A stretch of 64,000 nt of DNA. Origin: JADJPO01 sp963828555. GTDB taxonomy: Bacteria; Actinomycetota; Actinomycetes; Actinomycetales; Kineosporiaceae. Made by a program: the position numbers and the translations under genes. This document shows positions 15,832 to 26,504 of this stretch, in pieces (the first letter of the stretch is position 1; the number at the start of each line of letters is the position of its first letter). The stretch covers positions 1,885,464-1,949,463 of the forward strand of contig CAWHEL010000002.1 of assembly GCA_963828555.1 (NCBI GenBank), in the 5' to 3' direction. The notes beneath the pieces are model-generated. The model searched no databases. It was not told the origin of the DNA and saw only the letters and a program-made list of their open reading frames with translations.

Positions 15832-17097
15832 TCAGTCGTCTCCGATCTGGTGCACGAAGCGGCTCACCTCGCTCCGCAACTGCTCGGCGAGCTGCAGCAG
15901 CCCCGGGGCGCTGCCCTGGGCCGATCCGTCGATCGCCATCGCCATACCCTGCACCGCGCCGACGCGATCCACGATCGCCTCGCTCGATACGGCGGCCTCG
16001 TCCGCCAGGCCCTTGACCTCGGAGGCCACAACGGCGAACCCGCGGCCGGCGTCGCCGGCCCGGGCGGCCTCTATGGTCGCGTTCAGGGCGAGCATGCGGG
16101 TCTGTGACGCCACCGTGGTGATCATCGCCACGGCCTGACGGATCTCCTGTGAGCTGGCGCGCAGGCCGGCCACGGTGTCGGTGGCTTGGGTGGCATCCCC
16201 CACCGCGTCCCGGGCGAAGGCGACGACGCCCGAGGCGACCTCGCCCATGGCCGAGGCCGCCTCGGTGAGTTGGTCGCACAGCCGCAGGACCGTGGAATCG
16301 AGCTCCGCAGCCAGCACCTTGCGCTGCCCGGTGGCCTGCTCCAGCCAGCGGTTCGACTCCCGCATCGCGGCCCGGCCGCCGTCGATCGTGCGCGCGCCCT
16401 CGCCGAAGGCGCCGTGCAGCCCGCCGTCGAGCAGGCGGCGATGGCAGACACCTCGGCTGGCGCAGGAGATCGCGGCGCTGGACTCGCGCAGGTAGGCGTC
16501 CACGACATCCAGCAGCCGGTTGACCGCAGACGCGGCGGCGCGCACGTCCTCGTCGTCCGTTTCATCGATGAAACCGGGACTCGAGCCCCCCGCGGGCGGC
16601 GTCGTCGTAGAGCCGGGTCAACGCCTGCAACGCCGCCCGCGGGTCGCCGCCGAAGCCGTCTCCTCCCGCAGAACGGCTCCGGGGGTGCCGGTCCCCGCGT
16701 CGGAGGACCGGCCGCGGCCGTTGTCGGCGGGCCTGGGGTCGCATCTGCGCGTACAGCGGGACGACGGCATCGATCGCGCGCTGGTCCGGGGCGCGCCGGT
16801 TGGAGTGGTAGCCGGTCACCTGCCCGGCCCGGTTGTAGGTCGGCGTCACATGGGCGAAGACCCAGTAGTGGGCGCCGTCGCCGGCCAGGTTGACCACGTA
16901 CGCGAAGATCTCCTGCTCGGCGGCCAGGGTGTCCCAGAGCAGCTTGAACACGGCCTGGGGCATGTCGGGATGCCGGATCAGGTTGTGCGGCCGGCCGAGC
17001 ACCTCGGCCTGGGTGTACCCGGCGATGCGCAGGAAGACGTCGTTGGCAGGGACAGCCGGCGTTCGACGCCGGTCGGGGTGGGGAGCGTTTGACGCAC
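15832..17097 (-). pseudogene. Aer-like PAS chemoreceptor / methyl-accepting protein, frameshifted
   Basis: A GTG at 17097 with GGAGGGAG upstream begins VRQTLPTPTGVERRL, the N-terminus of Aer-type PAS sensors, in the same frame as the C-terminal half. The PAS domain (ANDVFLRIAGY ... RPHNLIRHPDMPQAVF ... GYHSNRRAPDQRAIDAVVPLY) is one frame off, from about 17050 to 16573, and the MCP signalling domain (LNATIEAARAGDAGRGFAVV, no membrane segment) is back in the first frame. The two 1-nt shifts compensate: a missing base near 17050, where about 20 residues of the PAS core also seem lost, and an extra T in TTT near 16572. Without repair the product is a stub. A sequencing error at the second site is possible. 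Confidence 0.8.
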
Positions 17098-17177
17098 CAG
17101 GGTGGACTCCCTCCAGGCAGCAGCGGCGAGCTACCCAAGGACTCGACCACACGATGCTTGTCCTGAAGCAAGGATCC

Positions 17178-17249
17178 GCTCATACTCCGCAGGGCTGCGG
17201 CAATTCAGTCAGATCGCACTGAGGTGCGCCGGCCCTGCGGAGCATGAGC
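17178..17249. repeat. 72-nt intergenic inverted-repeat element, copy 2
   Basis: From GCTCATACTCCGCAGGGC to GCCCTGCGGAGCATGAGC; 18 of 20 arm positions pair and the tip contains a further CAGT/ACTG pair. It ends 10 nt from the acs stop codon (17260-17262) and lies upstream of the broken chemoreceptor gene. Confidence 0.8.
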
Positions 17250-17259
17250 AGAGTGGTGG

Positions 17260-19227
<1,968 letters not shown>

Positions 19228-19276
19228 ACGTGTGGCCTCCGCGGTCGACGGCACTGGCGTTGAGGATCTGCCAGTG

Positions 19277-19295
19277 AGGCTAGTCACGGTGTGAC
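19277..19295 (-). promoter_or_regulatory. Putative acs promoter -10 (TAGCCT) and overlapping dyad GTCAC-N3-GTGAC
   Basis: On the minus strand TAGCCT (19277-19282) would give a leader of about 43 nt before the acs ATG. Immediately upstream, at 19283-19295, is a perfect 5-bp dyad, GTCAC GGT GTGAC, in the core promoter spacer, where a repressor would act. It has the opposite half-site orientation to a Crp site. Confidence 0.4.
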
Positions 19296-19329
19296 CTGGG
19301 GAACAGCCCGTGGGGCGCGCCGATAACGG

Positions 19330-20835
19330 TCAGCGCGGCGTTGCCTGCGACGGACGGCGCCCCTCGCCCAGCAGCCAGGCCACCGCCTCGGCCGCGGACC
19401 AGCCGTCGGCGCTGCCGCCGTGCAACCAGTGCTCGCTGTCCAGGCGCCGGGCCCCGGTCAGGTCGGCGCCCAGGGTGACCAGGGGCACCTCGGTGTAGCC
19501 GTCCTTGCGGTTCTGGGCCAGATCGACGTCGGCCATGAGCGCGTTGCACAGGCAGTTCGCCGTCTCGGCGCCGGTGAGGTCGCCACCCTTGCGGGCGAGG
19601 ACGTCGAGCGGCTCGGCCGGGCAGCGGTAGCCCACGGCGCCACCACTGCGCTGGTAGGGGGTACGCAGATAGCCGAGGTCGCACAGTCGCGGCCGGGCCT
19701 GGTAGAGCTCGGGGTCGGACAGGGTCCCGGGCAACTGCGCCACCTTGAACGGGAACCCGGTGGGTGAGGCCCCGGCGCTGGTGCGCACGTCCAGGCTCTC
19801 GTCGCGCAGGGCGTTCATCAGCTTCTCGCGCAGGTCCTCCGCCAGCCCCGACTCGCGGGAGAGGGCGAACAGGGTGCCCACCTGGATGCCGGCCGCCCCG
19901 GCCTCCAACGCGGCGCGCAGCTTCTCCGGCTCCCCGTACCCGCCGGCCAGCCAGAACGGCATGCCCTTGGCGGCCATGGCGGCCAAAGCCGGCAGGTTGG
20001 CCTCATCCCGCGGTCCGTAGACCGGCTGGCCGCGCTCGTCCAGTTCCAGCTGACCGCGCGGGGGTGCGGTGTGCCCGCCGGCCACCGGGCCCTCCACCAC
20101 GAAGCCGTCCGGGCGGGTGGTGGAGTCCCGGGCCAGGAACTGCGCCAGGACGTGCGAGGACACGATCGCCAGGAACTGCGGACGACGCATCGGTGGCAAC
20201 TTCTCGCCGTCCGCCAGCAGCGCGGCCGGGTCGAGGGTCTGTGGGAGCGGCGTGCCGCCGGCGACGTCGACGTGGATGGTCCCCGGGCGCCCGGCTGCGA
20301 GGTCGGTAAGCAGCTTCGGCAGTTCGCGCGGGATGCCGGCGCCCATCAGCACGTAGTCGACCCCGGCCAGGATCGCCCCGAAGGCCGCCGCCGGGGTGGC
20401 CATCTGCAGCTTCTCCAGGTAATTGACCCCGATCAGGCCGTCGTGGCCCTGTTTGGCCAGCCACACCTCCACGAAATTGCCCACCACGCCGAGCTCGTCG
20501 CCGTGCCGGTCGCTGTGGGTGCGCCGCTCGCCGTGCACCGACAGCCGTGGGGTCGGGGCGTAGGGCGCGCCGTCGCGGCCTCCCTCGCGGAAGTAGCGGG
20601 CAAGCACCCGCTCGGCCACGGCCGGCAGCGGGAAGGCGGCCAGTGCCCGCCGGATGTCGCCGGTCGGGTCGCCGTCCTGCAGGCGGCGGGCGATGGCGGC
20701 GTCCAGGGCGGTGCCGGAGACCACCCCGAGCTGCCCGGTGCGGGCAACGGAGTTGGCCAGCTGCCACGAGGACACGCCGACCCCCATCCCTCCCTGGATG
20801 ACGACAGGGAGACGCGACGGAGCAGGTGCGGTCAT
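19330..20835 (-). CDS. Nitronate monooxygenase/PfaD-like flavin TIM-barrel protein
   Basis: 501 aa. The N-terminus VVIQGGMGVGVSSWQLANSV matches FMN-binding 2-nitropropane dioxygenase-like barrels, with GPVAGGHTAPP and AGAAGIQVGTLFALS further on as the phosphate-binding loops. The protein is longer than simple nitronate monooxygenases (about 330-380 aa); the additional C-terminal region has a Cys pair in ETANCLCNALMAD. It is closer to the long PfaD/trans-enoyl-reductase-like branch, so the substrate is unknown. ATG at 20835 has GAGGGG upstream. Neighbours acs and actP do not fix its role. Confidence 0.75.
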   Translation of the reverse strand: MTAPAPSRLPVVIQGGMGVGVSSWQLANSVARTGQLGVVSGTALDAAIARRLQDGDPTGDIRRALAAFPLPAVAERVLARYFREGGRDGAPYAPTPRLSVHGERRTHSDRHGDELGVVGNFVEVWLAKQGHDGLIGVNYLEKLQMATPAAAFGAILAGVDYVLMGAGIPRELPKLLTDLAAGRPGTIHVDVAGGTPLPQTLDPAALLADGEKLPPMRRPQFLAIVSSHVLAQFLARDSTTRPDGFVVEGPVAGGHTAPPRGQLELDERGQPVYGPRDEANLPALAAMAAKGMPFWLAGGYGEPEKLRAALEAGAAGIQVGTLFALSRESGLAEDLREKLMNALRDESLDVRTSAGASPTGFPFKVAQLPGTLSDPELYQARPRLCDLGYLRTPYQRSGGAVGYRCPAEPLDVLARKGGDLTGAETANCLCNALMADVDLAQNRKDGYTEVPLVTLGADLTGARRLDSEHWLHGGSADGWSAAEAVAWLLGEGRRPSQATPR

Positions 20836-20993
20836 TCGGGACCCCTCGGAGCGGGAGCTGCTCGGCAGCGGCAAACAGGGTGGACGGATCGTCGAGTCTT
20901 GTCGAGGCTGACACCGCATTGTCAGGGACGATGGGGCCCTACGTCCTGTCAGGACGCCAACCCGCCGCTCACCTGGAGTGTTCTCTCCACCGG

Positions 20994-21060
20994 GTGATCT
21001 CCGCCAGATCGCCGTTTTCCCCCGGTGGGTGGGGGAGGAGTGCGATCTGGAGGTGATCAC
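20994..21060. repeat. 67-bp intergenic inverted repeat, architecture similar to the 72-nt element
   Basis: Arms GTGATCtCCgCCAGATCGC (from 20994) and its counterpart (21041-21060) match at 17 of 20 positions, and the interior pairs again as CCCCC/GGGGG. Size and intergenic position resemble the 72-nt element, but the arm sequence differs apart from a CTCCGC core. Confidence 0.55.
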
Positions 21061-21089
21061 GTGGCGTGATCTGGGTCGGGCTGGACGTG

Positions 21090-21133
21090 CCGGTGGCCGG
21101 TCGGCGTCGGGAGGGACGCCGACCGGCCACCGG
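21090..21133 (-). terminator. Very strong hairpin terminator of the actP operon
   Basis: Perfect 19-bp stem (21090-21108 with 21115-21133) and 6-nt loop, 45 nt downstream of the actP stop on its strand. A second short hairpin (21146-21163) lies between. Confidence 0.85.
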
Positions 21134-21178
21134 GGACCGGTCGCAGCTCACCGGTGGGTGAGCCACTACAGGGGTGAA

Positions 21179-22831
21179 CTAATGCGAGGTCGCCTTCTCG
21201 GCGCCGGCACCGGTGAGGGAGCGGACCTCCATCTCGGCGTACTTGGCGACGTCCGGCACCTCCTTGCTGGTGACCGTGCCGAGCCAGCCCAGGAAGAAGG
21301 CCAGCGGCACCGAGACCAGGCCCGGGTTCTCCAGCGGGAAGTAGCTGAAGTCGACGCTTGGGTCCGTGATCATCGAGACCACCTTGCCGGTGGCGTCCTT
21401 CTTGCCGGAGACCACGGGCGAGAAGATGATCAGCAGCAGCGACGACAGCAGACCGCCGTAGATGCTCCACACCGCACCGCGGGTGGTGAACCTCCTCCAG
21501 AAGAGCGAGTACAGGATCGTCGGCAGGTTCGCCGAAGCGGCCACCGCGAAGGCTAGGGCCACCAGGAAGGCGATGTTCTGATCCTTCGCCAGCATGCCGC
21601 CGCCGATCGCCACCACGCCGATCACGATGGCGGTGATCCGGGCGACCCTGACCTCGTCGTCCGGGTTGATCTGGCCCTTCTTGATCACCATCGAGTAGAC
21701 GTCGTGCGCGAAGGACGCCGACGCCGCGATGGTCAGACCGGCCACCACCGCAAGGATGGTCGCGAAGGCCACGCCGGAGATGACGCCGAGGAAGATCTCG
21801 CCGCCGAGTTCGTAGGCGAGCAGCGGTGCGGCCGCGTTGGCCTTGCCGGGCGCAGCGTTGATCGCCTTGGGGCCGACCAGCAGCATCGCGCCGTAGCCGA
21901 GCACCAGGGTGAACAGGTAGAACAGGCCGATCAGCCAGATCGCCCAGACCACGCTTCGGCGGGCTTCCTTGGAGCTGGGCACCGTGTAGAAGCGCATCAG
22001 CACGTGGGGGAGGCCGGCGGTGCCGAGCACCAGTGCGATCGACAGTGAGATGAAGTCGATCTTGCTCAGCGTCGTCTTGCCGTACCGCAGACCCGGGTTG
22101 AGGACGGCGTCCGCGGCGGCCGGGGCCTTCTGCGGGTTGGCGGCGGCCGCGTCACCCAGCAACTGGGACAGGTTGAAGCCGGTCTTGCCGAGCACCCACA
22201 GGGTCATGATCGCGGCGCCGAGGATGAGCAGGCCGGCCTTGATGATCTGCACCCAGGTGGTGCCCTTCATGCCGCCGACCAGCACATAAGTGATCATGAG
22301 GATGCCGACGATGGCGATGGTGATGTTCTGCGCCGCGGGGCCGGAGACGCCGAGCAGCAGGTTCACCAGGCCGCCCGCGCCGGCCATCTGGGCGAGCAGG
22401 TAGAACAAGGAGATGGCCAGCGTCGAGATGGCCGCCGCGGTACGCACCGGGCCCTGGCGCAGGCGGAACGACAGCACGTCGGCCATCGTGAACTTGCCGG
22501 TGTTGCGGAGCAGCTCGGCGACCAGCAGCAGGGCGACCAGCCAGGCCACCAGGAAGCCGATGGAGTACATGAAGCCGTCGTAGCCCTGCAGGGCGATGGC
22601 GCCGGCGATCCCGAGGAAGGAGGCCGCCGACAGGTAGTCGCCGGCGATCGCGATGCCGTTCTGGCGCCCGGAGAAAGCGCGGCCGCCGGCGTAGTAGTCG
22701 GCGGCGGTCTTGTTCTGCTTGGAGACCCTGATCACGATGGCCAGGGTGAACAGGACGAAGATGGCGAAGATCGTGATGTTGACCTTCGGGTCACCGACGC
22801 TGGTGGCGGCGAGGACGGGTGCGGCGATCAC
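21179..22831 (-). CDS. actP: Sodium:solute symporter, cation/acetate symporter ActP type
   Basis: 550 aa with about 13 membrane helices. GDYLSAASFLGIAGAIALQG and TAGLPHVLMRFYTVP are the conserved sodium-site segments of the acetate branch of the SSS family. A DUF485 gene directly upstream, overlapping by 4 bp (GTGA), is the usual partner of ActP. Predicted to import acetate or other short monocarboxylates with sodium. A near-perfect Crp-type site lies upstream of the operon. Confidence 0.92.
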   Translation of the reverse strand: MIAAPVLAATSVGDPKVNITIFAIFVLFTLAIVIRVSKQNKTAADYYAGGRAFSGRQNGIAIAGDYLSAASFLGIAGAIALQGYDGFMYSIGFLVAWLVALLLVAELLRNTGKFTMADVLSFRLRQGPVRTAAAISTLAISLFYLLAQMAGAGGLVNLLLGVSGPAAQNITIAIVGILMITYVLVGGMKGTTWVQIIKAGLLILGAAIMTLWVLGKTGFNLSQLLGDAAAANPQKAPAAADAVLNPGLRYGKTTLSKIDFISLSIALVLGTAGLPHVLMRFYTVPSSKEARRSVVWAIWLIGLFYLFTLVLGYGAMLLVGPKAINAAPGKANAAAPLLAYELGGEIFLGVISGVAFATILAVVAGLTIAASASFAHDVYSMVIKKGQINPDDEVRVARITAIVIGVVAIGGGMLAKDQNIAFLVALAFAVAASANLPTILYSLFWRRFTTRGAVWSIYGGLLSSLLLIIFSPVVSGKKDATGKVVSMITDPSVDFSYFPLENPGLVSVPLAFFLGWLGTVTSKEVPDVAKYAEMEVRSLTGAGAEKATSH

Positions 22832-23166
22832 TTGGCACCTCCCTCGATGTGGTCGCGCAGGCTCTCGGCCGCGGTGTCGAACGATCGGTCGGCCCAGCGG
22901 GCATAGGTCATGGTGATCGCGAAGGTGGAGACGAACTGGAGCAGGCCGAGGATCAGGCCGATGTTGATGTTTCCTACCACCTTGGTCGACATGAAGCCGG
23001 GGGCGAAGGCCGCCAGCAGCACGTAGGCGAAGTACCAGGTGAGGAACAGACCGGTGACCGGGAACACGAACTTCCGGAAGGTTGATCGGAGTTCGGCGAA
23101 CTCAGCACTGTTCTGCACCTCCTCATAGCCGGTGCCGCTGGCGCGGCCGGACGGGGTCGCGGACAC
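22828..23166 (-). CDS. DUF485 membrane protein, ActP partner
   Basis: 112 aa with two membrane helices (about 40-62 and 72-95). FAELRSTFRKFVFPVTGLFL is the DUF485 signature. GTG at 23166 has GAGGGAGG 4 nt upstream and is preferred over a start 32 codons earlier that lacks one. It is the promoter-proximal gene of the DUF485-actP operon. It probably assists symporter assembly or activity, as inferred from constant co-occurrence. Confidence 0.88.
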   Translation of the reverse strand: MSATPSGRASGTGYEEVQNSAEFAELRSTFRKFVFPVTGLFLTWYFAYVLLAAFAPGFMSTKVVGNINIGLILGLLQFVSTFAITMTYARWADRSFDTAAESLRDHIEGGAK

Positions 23167-23247
23167 GAGACCTCCCTCTCGTGGGCGCCACGCACCTGTG
23201 CGCACGGCAGCCCAATGACTGGAGTCGCGTACTCGTTCGCACGCAAC

Positions 23248-23263
23248 TGTGAGCCCGCTCACT
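23248..23263. promoter_or_regulatory. Crp/GlxR-type operator TGTGA-N6-TCACT
   Basis: TGTGAGCCCGCTCACT matches the actinobacterial Crp/GlxR consensus TGTGA-N6-TCACA at 9 of 10 specified bases. Its centre lies about 89 nt upstream of the DUF485 start codon in the 244-bp gap before the acetate permease operon. A cAMP-dependent regulator is encoded at 8865-9542. Confidence 0.65.
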
Positions 23264-23410
23264 GTGTGGGACTGAGGTCCTGGAGTGAAAGGCGGTCCAG
23301 GCCTGCTGCGGTCAGCGGTGGGGCAGGTTCGGCGTGCGGGTGCGGGGCATGCGCTCAGTGGGAGTGGTTGCGCGCCGAATGGTCCAGGTCACACGTGGGT
23401 CACGGCAGGG

Positions 23411-25189
23411 TCAGCTGCGCGTGGGGTTGGTCGGGCCGAGCTCGCCGTATCCGGTGGTGTGCAGACCGAGACCTTCGGGGGCGTGCAGCCGAACCAGGAT
23501 CCGGCCGGCGTCTCGGGGCACCGTGCGCCGGGTGAGGAGCGACACCAGGATCATCACCACGAAGGCGGACGGCACGGTCCAGGCGGCGGGCTGGGCGAGT
23601 AAGGCGTCCAGCAGCCCATAGCCGGTGCCGCCGCCGATGGTGACCAAGGTGGCCCCGGTGGCCAGGGTTCCGCCCACCGCCAGGCCCACCTGGGCCCCGC
23701 GCCGGGTCAGTCCGCGCCACCAGATGCCCAGGATCAGCAGTGGGGCGAAGGTGGACGACGCCACGGCGAAGGCGAGCCCGACCGTGTCGGCGATGCTGAC
23801 GTTGGGGCCCACCAACGAGAGCAGGGCGGGCACCAGCACCGCGATCAGGGCCCCGACCCGGAACCCCACCACACTGCTGCGCAGCCGCCCGCGCAACAGG
23901 TCCTGGCTGAGCACGCCGGCCACCGAGACGGTGAGCCCGCTCGAGGTGGACAGGAAGGCCGCGAAGGCCCCCGCGGTGACCAGCGCCGAGATCATTTCGG
24001 CCCACGGGCTGTCCAGCATCCGGCCCGGCAGGAGGAGCACGACCGCGTCGGTGCGCCCGGTCAACAGCAGCTCGGGGGTATAGATCCGGCCCAACGCGCC
24101 GTAGAAGGGCGGGAACAGGTAGAAGACGCCGAGCAGCGGGATGACGGCCAGCGTGGTGCGCCGGGCGGCCCGCCCGTCGGGGTTGGTGTAGAAGCGGACC
24201 AGGACGTGGGGCAGGCCCATGGTGCCGAACAGCAGGGCCAGGAGCAGCGAATAGACCCGGTAGAGCGGGTAGTCGCGCCCGCCGGCGCCGGAGGACGGGG
24301 TGATCCACTCCTGGGCGTCGCTGGCCAGCACGCCCTCCACGTGCGGGACGACGGCCCCTGCCGGCAGGGTGACCACCGAGCCCTCGCCGATCTCATGGAC
24401 GCCGCGCTCCCACGACACCGGGCCGTTCACTGCGGCGCCGTCGAACTGGCCGCCCATCCGCACCAGCAGGGGCTGCTCGACCACCACGCGCACGGTGCCC
24501 GGAATGGTGATCGTGGTCTCGGTACGCACGGTCGGCAGACCGGACGACGCCGGGTCGGGCGCGCCGTCCGCCCGCCAGACCATGGCGAGGAAGATCACCG
24601 GGACGGCGATCGCGGTCAGCTTGAGCCAGAACTGGAAGGCCTGGACGAACGTGATCGAGCGCATGCCCCCGGCCGTCACGTTGGCCACGACGATCACCGA
24701 GACCACGGCCCCACCCAGCCAGCCGGGGGCGCCGGTGACCGTGCGCAGGGCCAGGCCGGCGCCGTGGAACTGGGGCAGCAGGTAGAGCCAGCCGATGCCC
24801 ACCACGAGCACCGAGGACATGCGTCGCACCACCCGGGAGTGCAGCCGGATCTCGGCGAAGTCGGGCAGCGTGTAGGCACCGGACCGGCGCAGCGGGGCCG
24901 CGACCAGCGCCAGCAGCACCAGGTACCCCGCGGTGTAGCCCACCGGATACCAGAGGATGTCGGTCCCGAAGGCCAGCGTCATGCCGGCGACCCCGAGGAA
25001 GCTCGCCGCGGAGAGGTACTCGCCGCCGATCGCCGAGGCGTTCCACCACGGGTTGACCGCGCGGCTGGCCACATAGAAGTCGGACGTGGTGCGGGACAGG
25101 CGCAGACCGAGGGCGCCCACCCCCGCTGTTGCGACGCCGACCAGCACCACGGCCACGATCGCGGGCCAGGCCGGGGTGGGCCCGCTCAC
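23411..25189 (-). CDS. Second sodium:solute symporter family protein
   Basis: 592 aa, about 13 membrane helices. GGEYLSAASFLGVAGMTLAF and GTMGLPHVLVRFYTNP align with the same motifs of the ActP-like gene nearby. Between helices it has a 100-residue hydrophilic, beta-rich extracytoplasmic insert (about 205-310), larger than in typical ActP proteins, which may be a sensing or substrate-capture domain. It follows a small membrane protein and a LytTR regulator by 7 nt each, so these form one transcription unit. Substrate probably a monocarboxylate, by analogy. Confidence 0.85.
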   Translation of the reverse strand: MSGPTPAWPAIVAVVLVGVATAGVGALGLRLSRTTSDFYVASRAVNPWWNASAIGGEYLSAASFLGVAGMTLAFGTDILWYPVGYTAGYLVLLALVAAPLRRSGAYTLPDFAEIRLHSRVVRRMSSVLVVGIGWLYLLPQFHGAGLALRTVTGAPGWLGGAVVSVIVVANVTAGGMRSITFVQAFQFWLKLTAIAVPVIFLAMVWRADGAPDPASSGLPTVRTETTITIPGTVRVVVEQPLLVRMGGQFDGAAVNGPVSWERGVHEIGEGSVVTLPAGAVVPHVEGVLASDAQEWITPSSGAGGRDYPLYRVYSLLLALLFGTMGLPHVLVRFYTNPDGRAARRTTLAVIPLLGVFYLFPPFYGALGRIYTPELLLTGRTDAVVLLLPGRMLDSPWAEMISALVTAGAFAAFLSTSSGLTVSVAGVLSQDLLRGRLRSSVVGFRVGALIAVLVPALLSLVGPNVSIADTVGLAFAVASSTFAPLLILGIWWRGLTRRGAQVGLAVGGTLATGATLVTIGGGTGYGLLDALLAQPAAWTVPSAFVVMILVSLLTRRTVPRDAGRILVRLHAPEGLGLHTTGYGELGPTNPTRS

Positions 25190-25196
25190 CCCGCGG

Positions 25197-25628
25197 TCAC
25201 CGGCGGCTCACGATCTCGGCGAAGTCGCGCTCGGCCTGATCCGCCGCATGCACCAGCCATGCCGCCCCGATCGCCATCGCCGGGTACAGCGCAACGCCGA
25301 TCAGCAGCCAGGGCAACGGGATCCCGGCCACCTGCACCGCAGTCAGTCCGGGCTGAGCCGCGAAGAGCAGGGGCAGGGCGCCGAGCACCATGGCCAGGAC
25401 GGCGATCACCGTGATCGCCTGGCGCAGCTGGGCCCGCAGCAGTGATCGCATGTAGACCTCGCCCAGGCCGGTCTGCTCATCGATCTCGCGGGCGGGTGAG
25501 CGGGCCGGGGGCCGGGCGGCGGTGCCCATTCGAGGGCTGGTCACCCGGATGCGTGGGGGGCGCCCGGATCCCGAACGCGCTCCAGGGGTGCGCGAGCGGC
25601 GCGGCCGATCGGGGCCCTCGGAGGTCAC
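25197..25628 (-). CDS. Small two-helix membrane protein, partner of the symporter
   Basis: 143 aa. A basic, disordered N-terminus (1-60) precedes two membrane helices (about 70-92 and 102-124). It takes the place that DUF485 has before actP and is likely its functional counterpart. GTG at 25628. It is 7 nt from the LytTR gene upstream and 7 nt from the symporter gene downstream. Confidence 0.75.
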   Translation of the reverse strand: MTSEGPDRPRRSRTPGARSGSGRPPRIRVTSPRMGTAARPPARSPAREIDEQTGLGEVYMRSLLRAQLRQAITVIAVLAMVLGALPLLFAAQPGLTAVQVAGIPLPWLLIGVALYPAMAIGAAWLVHAADQAERDFAEIVSRR

Positions 25629-25635
25629 TGCGGGC

Positions 25636-26400
25636 TCACCGGGGATCCTTGGACAGGCTGGCGGCGCGCACCAGCCTGTCCCGCAGCTCCTTGGTGTGTC
25701 GCCGGCTCACCTGGAGCACCCGGTCGCCCAGACGCACCGCGCACCGCCCGCCGTCCACCCGGATCTCGTCGACGTGGGGCAGCGCAACGAGGGTGCTGCG
25801 ATGGATCCGGACGAATCCTGCCTCGGCCCAGCGCTCCTCGAGCGTGGTGAGCGGGATCCGGACCAGATGGCTGCTGGTGGTGGTGTGCAGGCGGGCGTAG
25901 TCGCCGTGCGCCTCGACGAAGCGCACCTGGGAGCGCTGCACGAAGCGGGTGACCCCGCCGAGTTCGACCGCGATCGTCTCGTCCTCGGACTTGACCGGGG
26001 CCTCCTGGGCGGTGGCGGCCGCCTCGACCACCCGGCGCACCGCCTCGGCCAGACGCTCCGGCCGCACCGGCTTCATCACGTAGTCGGTGGCCTGCAGGTC
26101 GAAGGCGTCGATCGCGTGCCGGTCGTAGGCGGTGACGAAGACCACCTGCGGCCGCTGCGTGAACCGGGCCAGCACCCGGGCCAGGTCGAGCCCGTCCAGG
26201 CCGGGCATCCGGACGTCGCAGAAGACCACGTCCACCCCCTCGGCGTCGAGGGCGCGCAGGGCCTCGGCTCCGCTGGTGGCGGTGCGCAGGAGCCCGATCC
26301 GGGGGTCGTTGCGCAACAGATAGGTGAGTTCCTCGAGCGCCGGCTTCTCGTCGTCCACCACCAGCGCCCGGAGCGGCGCGGTCGGCGGCATCGCAGGCAT
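25636..26400 (-). CDS. LytTR-family response regulator
   Basis: 254 aa. The receiver domain has the acidic pair DD (16-17), phospho-acceptor Asp62 in FCDVRMPG, Thr90 and Lys110 in MKPVRP. The LytTR DNA-binding domain spans about 147-245 (FVEAHGDYARLHT, FVRIHRSTLVALPHV, VSRRHTKEL). ATG 26400 is preferred over an upstream in-frame TTG because TACTCT ends 6 nt before it, the leaderless arrangement seen at other genes here. The cognate kinase is probably the LytS-type gene at 27511-28722. It heads the operon with the small membrane protein and symporter, so it may control substrate uptake. Confidence 0.92.
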   Translation of the reverse strand: MPAMPPTAPLRALVVDDEKPALEELTYLLRNDPRIGLLRTATSGAEALRALDAEGVDVVFCDVRMPGLDGLDLARVLARFTQRPQVVFVTAYDRHAIDAFDLQATDYVMKPVRPERLAEAVRRVVEAAATAQEAPVKSEDETIAVELGGVTRFVQRSQVRFVEAHGDYARLHTTTSSHLVRIPLTTLEERWAEAGFVRIHRSTLVALPHVDEIRVDGGRCAVRLGDRVLQVSRRHTKELRDRLVRAASLSKDPR

Positions 26401-26406
26401 AGCCGG

Positions 26407-26412
26407 AGAGTA
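26407..26412 (-). promoter_or_regulatory. -10 element TACTCT for leaderless response regulator
   Basis: TACTCT on the minus strand, 6 nt, then the ATG at 26400. No ribosome-binding site. Confidence 0.55.
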
Positions 26413-26504
26413 CGACGACAAGGCAGGGTTCTGCGAGCACCGCGTGAGCGGTTCGCCACAGGATCGGGTCTTTCTCTGCCCCCGCCGTGACGGTGCGTGG
26501 TCGG

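Larger units (their letters stand above)
20836..21178. other. Intergenic region with several dyads
   Basis: 343 bp with no gene. It holds a 13-bp palindrome GTCCTGTCAGGAC (20943-20955), a long imperfect inverted repeat (20994-21060), a 19-bp terminator stem (21090-21133) and a short GCTCACC/GGTGAGC hairpin (21146-21163). Confidence 0.6.

Noticed and set aside
19283..19295. Crp site at the acs promoter
   Set aside because: GTCAC-N3-GTGAC has half-sites in the wrong orientation and spacing for TGTGA-N6-TCACA.
26401..26421. TTG start seven codons upstream for the LytTR regulator
   Set aside because: ATG 26400 has a leaderless -10 at correct spacing; the TTG codon would put the -10 inside the coding region.
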